6,174 nt of DNA from assembly GCA_021802595.1 (NCBI GenBank), contig JAJZRT010000093.1, positions 1 to 6,174 on the forward strand, written 5' to 3'. The DNA comes from Pseudomonadota bacterium. GTDB taxonomy: Bacteria; Pseudomonadota; Gammaproteobacteria; Burkholderiales; Thiobacillaceae. The position numbers were made by a program, and so were the translations under genes. Positions 6,099 through 6,174 of this stretch are shown here, piece by piece (the first letter of the stretch is position 1; every line of letters starts with the position of its first letter). Under the pieces are notes generated by a model, which saw only the letters and a list, made by a program, of their open reading frames with translations, did no database searches and was not told the origin of the DNA.

Positions 6099-6174
6099 GC
6101 AACTGGCGCAACGCCGGCTTCGCGGCATAAGTGCGTTGATTCCCGGTAGTCACACCGAAGAAGCGGGCGTCAAT

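Larger units (their letters stand above)
5909..6174. other. gene-free right flank
   Basis: No convincing gene lies between the hairpin after the J-protein gene and the right edge. The stretch 6020-6072 is clearly AT-richer than its surroundings. It leads into the guaA-tail att candidate. The 76 bases after the att candidate contain an imperfect inverted repeat (CAACGC at 6109-6114 with GCGTTG at 6133-6138, around GCCG/CGGC). This could be the relic of a transcription terminator downstream of the original guaA, but there is no T-run to support it. On the minus strand, one frame stays open from the right edge to a TGA at 6060-6062, but its product is not recognisable. Confidence 0.5.

Noticed and set aside
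6060..6174. Minus-strand frame open from the right edge to a TGA at 6060-6062, possibly the end of a gene convergent with guaA
   Set aside because: Only 37 codons plus a stop are visible and the product matches no family I know. It would also read through the att candidate, so coding is not supported.

Overview
The window looks like the end of a proteobacterial genomic island, most likely from a GC-rich beta- or gammaproteobacterium. This rests on codon use, protein flavour and the style of a guaA tail near the right edge; no rRNA or tRNA is present to fix the taxon. It holds four protein-coding genes in two divergent blocks, then a gene-free stretch of about 300 bases carrying what I read as an attachment site.

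Left block, minus strand (1-1895): two genes overlapping by one base. The first encodes a full-length DUF2397/TIGR02677 protein (509 aa). The second encodes the N-terminal 122 residues of a DUF2398/TIGR02678 protein and runs off the left edge. These are the first two genes of a four-gene SMC-type cassette (TIGR02677-TIGR02678-SMC ATPase-DUF2399), known as a Wadjet (JetABCD) anti-plasmid system, type III as I recall the numbering. The SMC and nuclease genes should lie just beyond base 1.

Bases 1896-2064 are the divergent intergenic region. It contains a 15-codon ORF with a much better ribosome binding site than any large gene here. This ORF is in frame with the next gene and separated from it by a single stop codon.

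Right block, plus strand: an 824-aa SWIM zinc-finger plus SNF2-type helicase (2065-4539), then a 404-aa coiled-coil protein with an HPD-containing partial J domain (4661-5875). A near-perfect palindrome covers the helicase stop codon, and an extended -10 promoter candidate precedes the J-protein gene. The pair resembles a helicase with a dedicated chaperone-like partner, and no function is assigned to it. Its position next to a Wadjet cassette makes it a candidate accessory or defence module.

Right end (5876-6174): a hairpin follows the J-protein stop codon. Then come an AT-richer stretch with short iterated repeats and, at 6081-6098, an 18-base sequence encoding Thr-Ile-Glu-Trp-Glu-stop. This is the conserved C-terminus of GMP synthetase (GuaA), without the rest of guaA. 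The 3' end of guaA is a known integration site for genomic islands, so I infer this is the distal att copy. The intact guaA should then be at the other end of the island, to the left.
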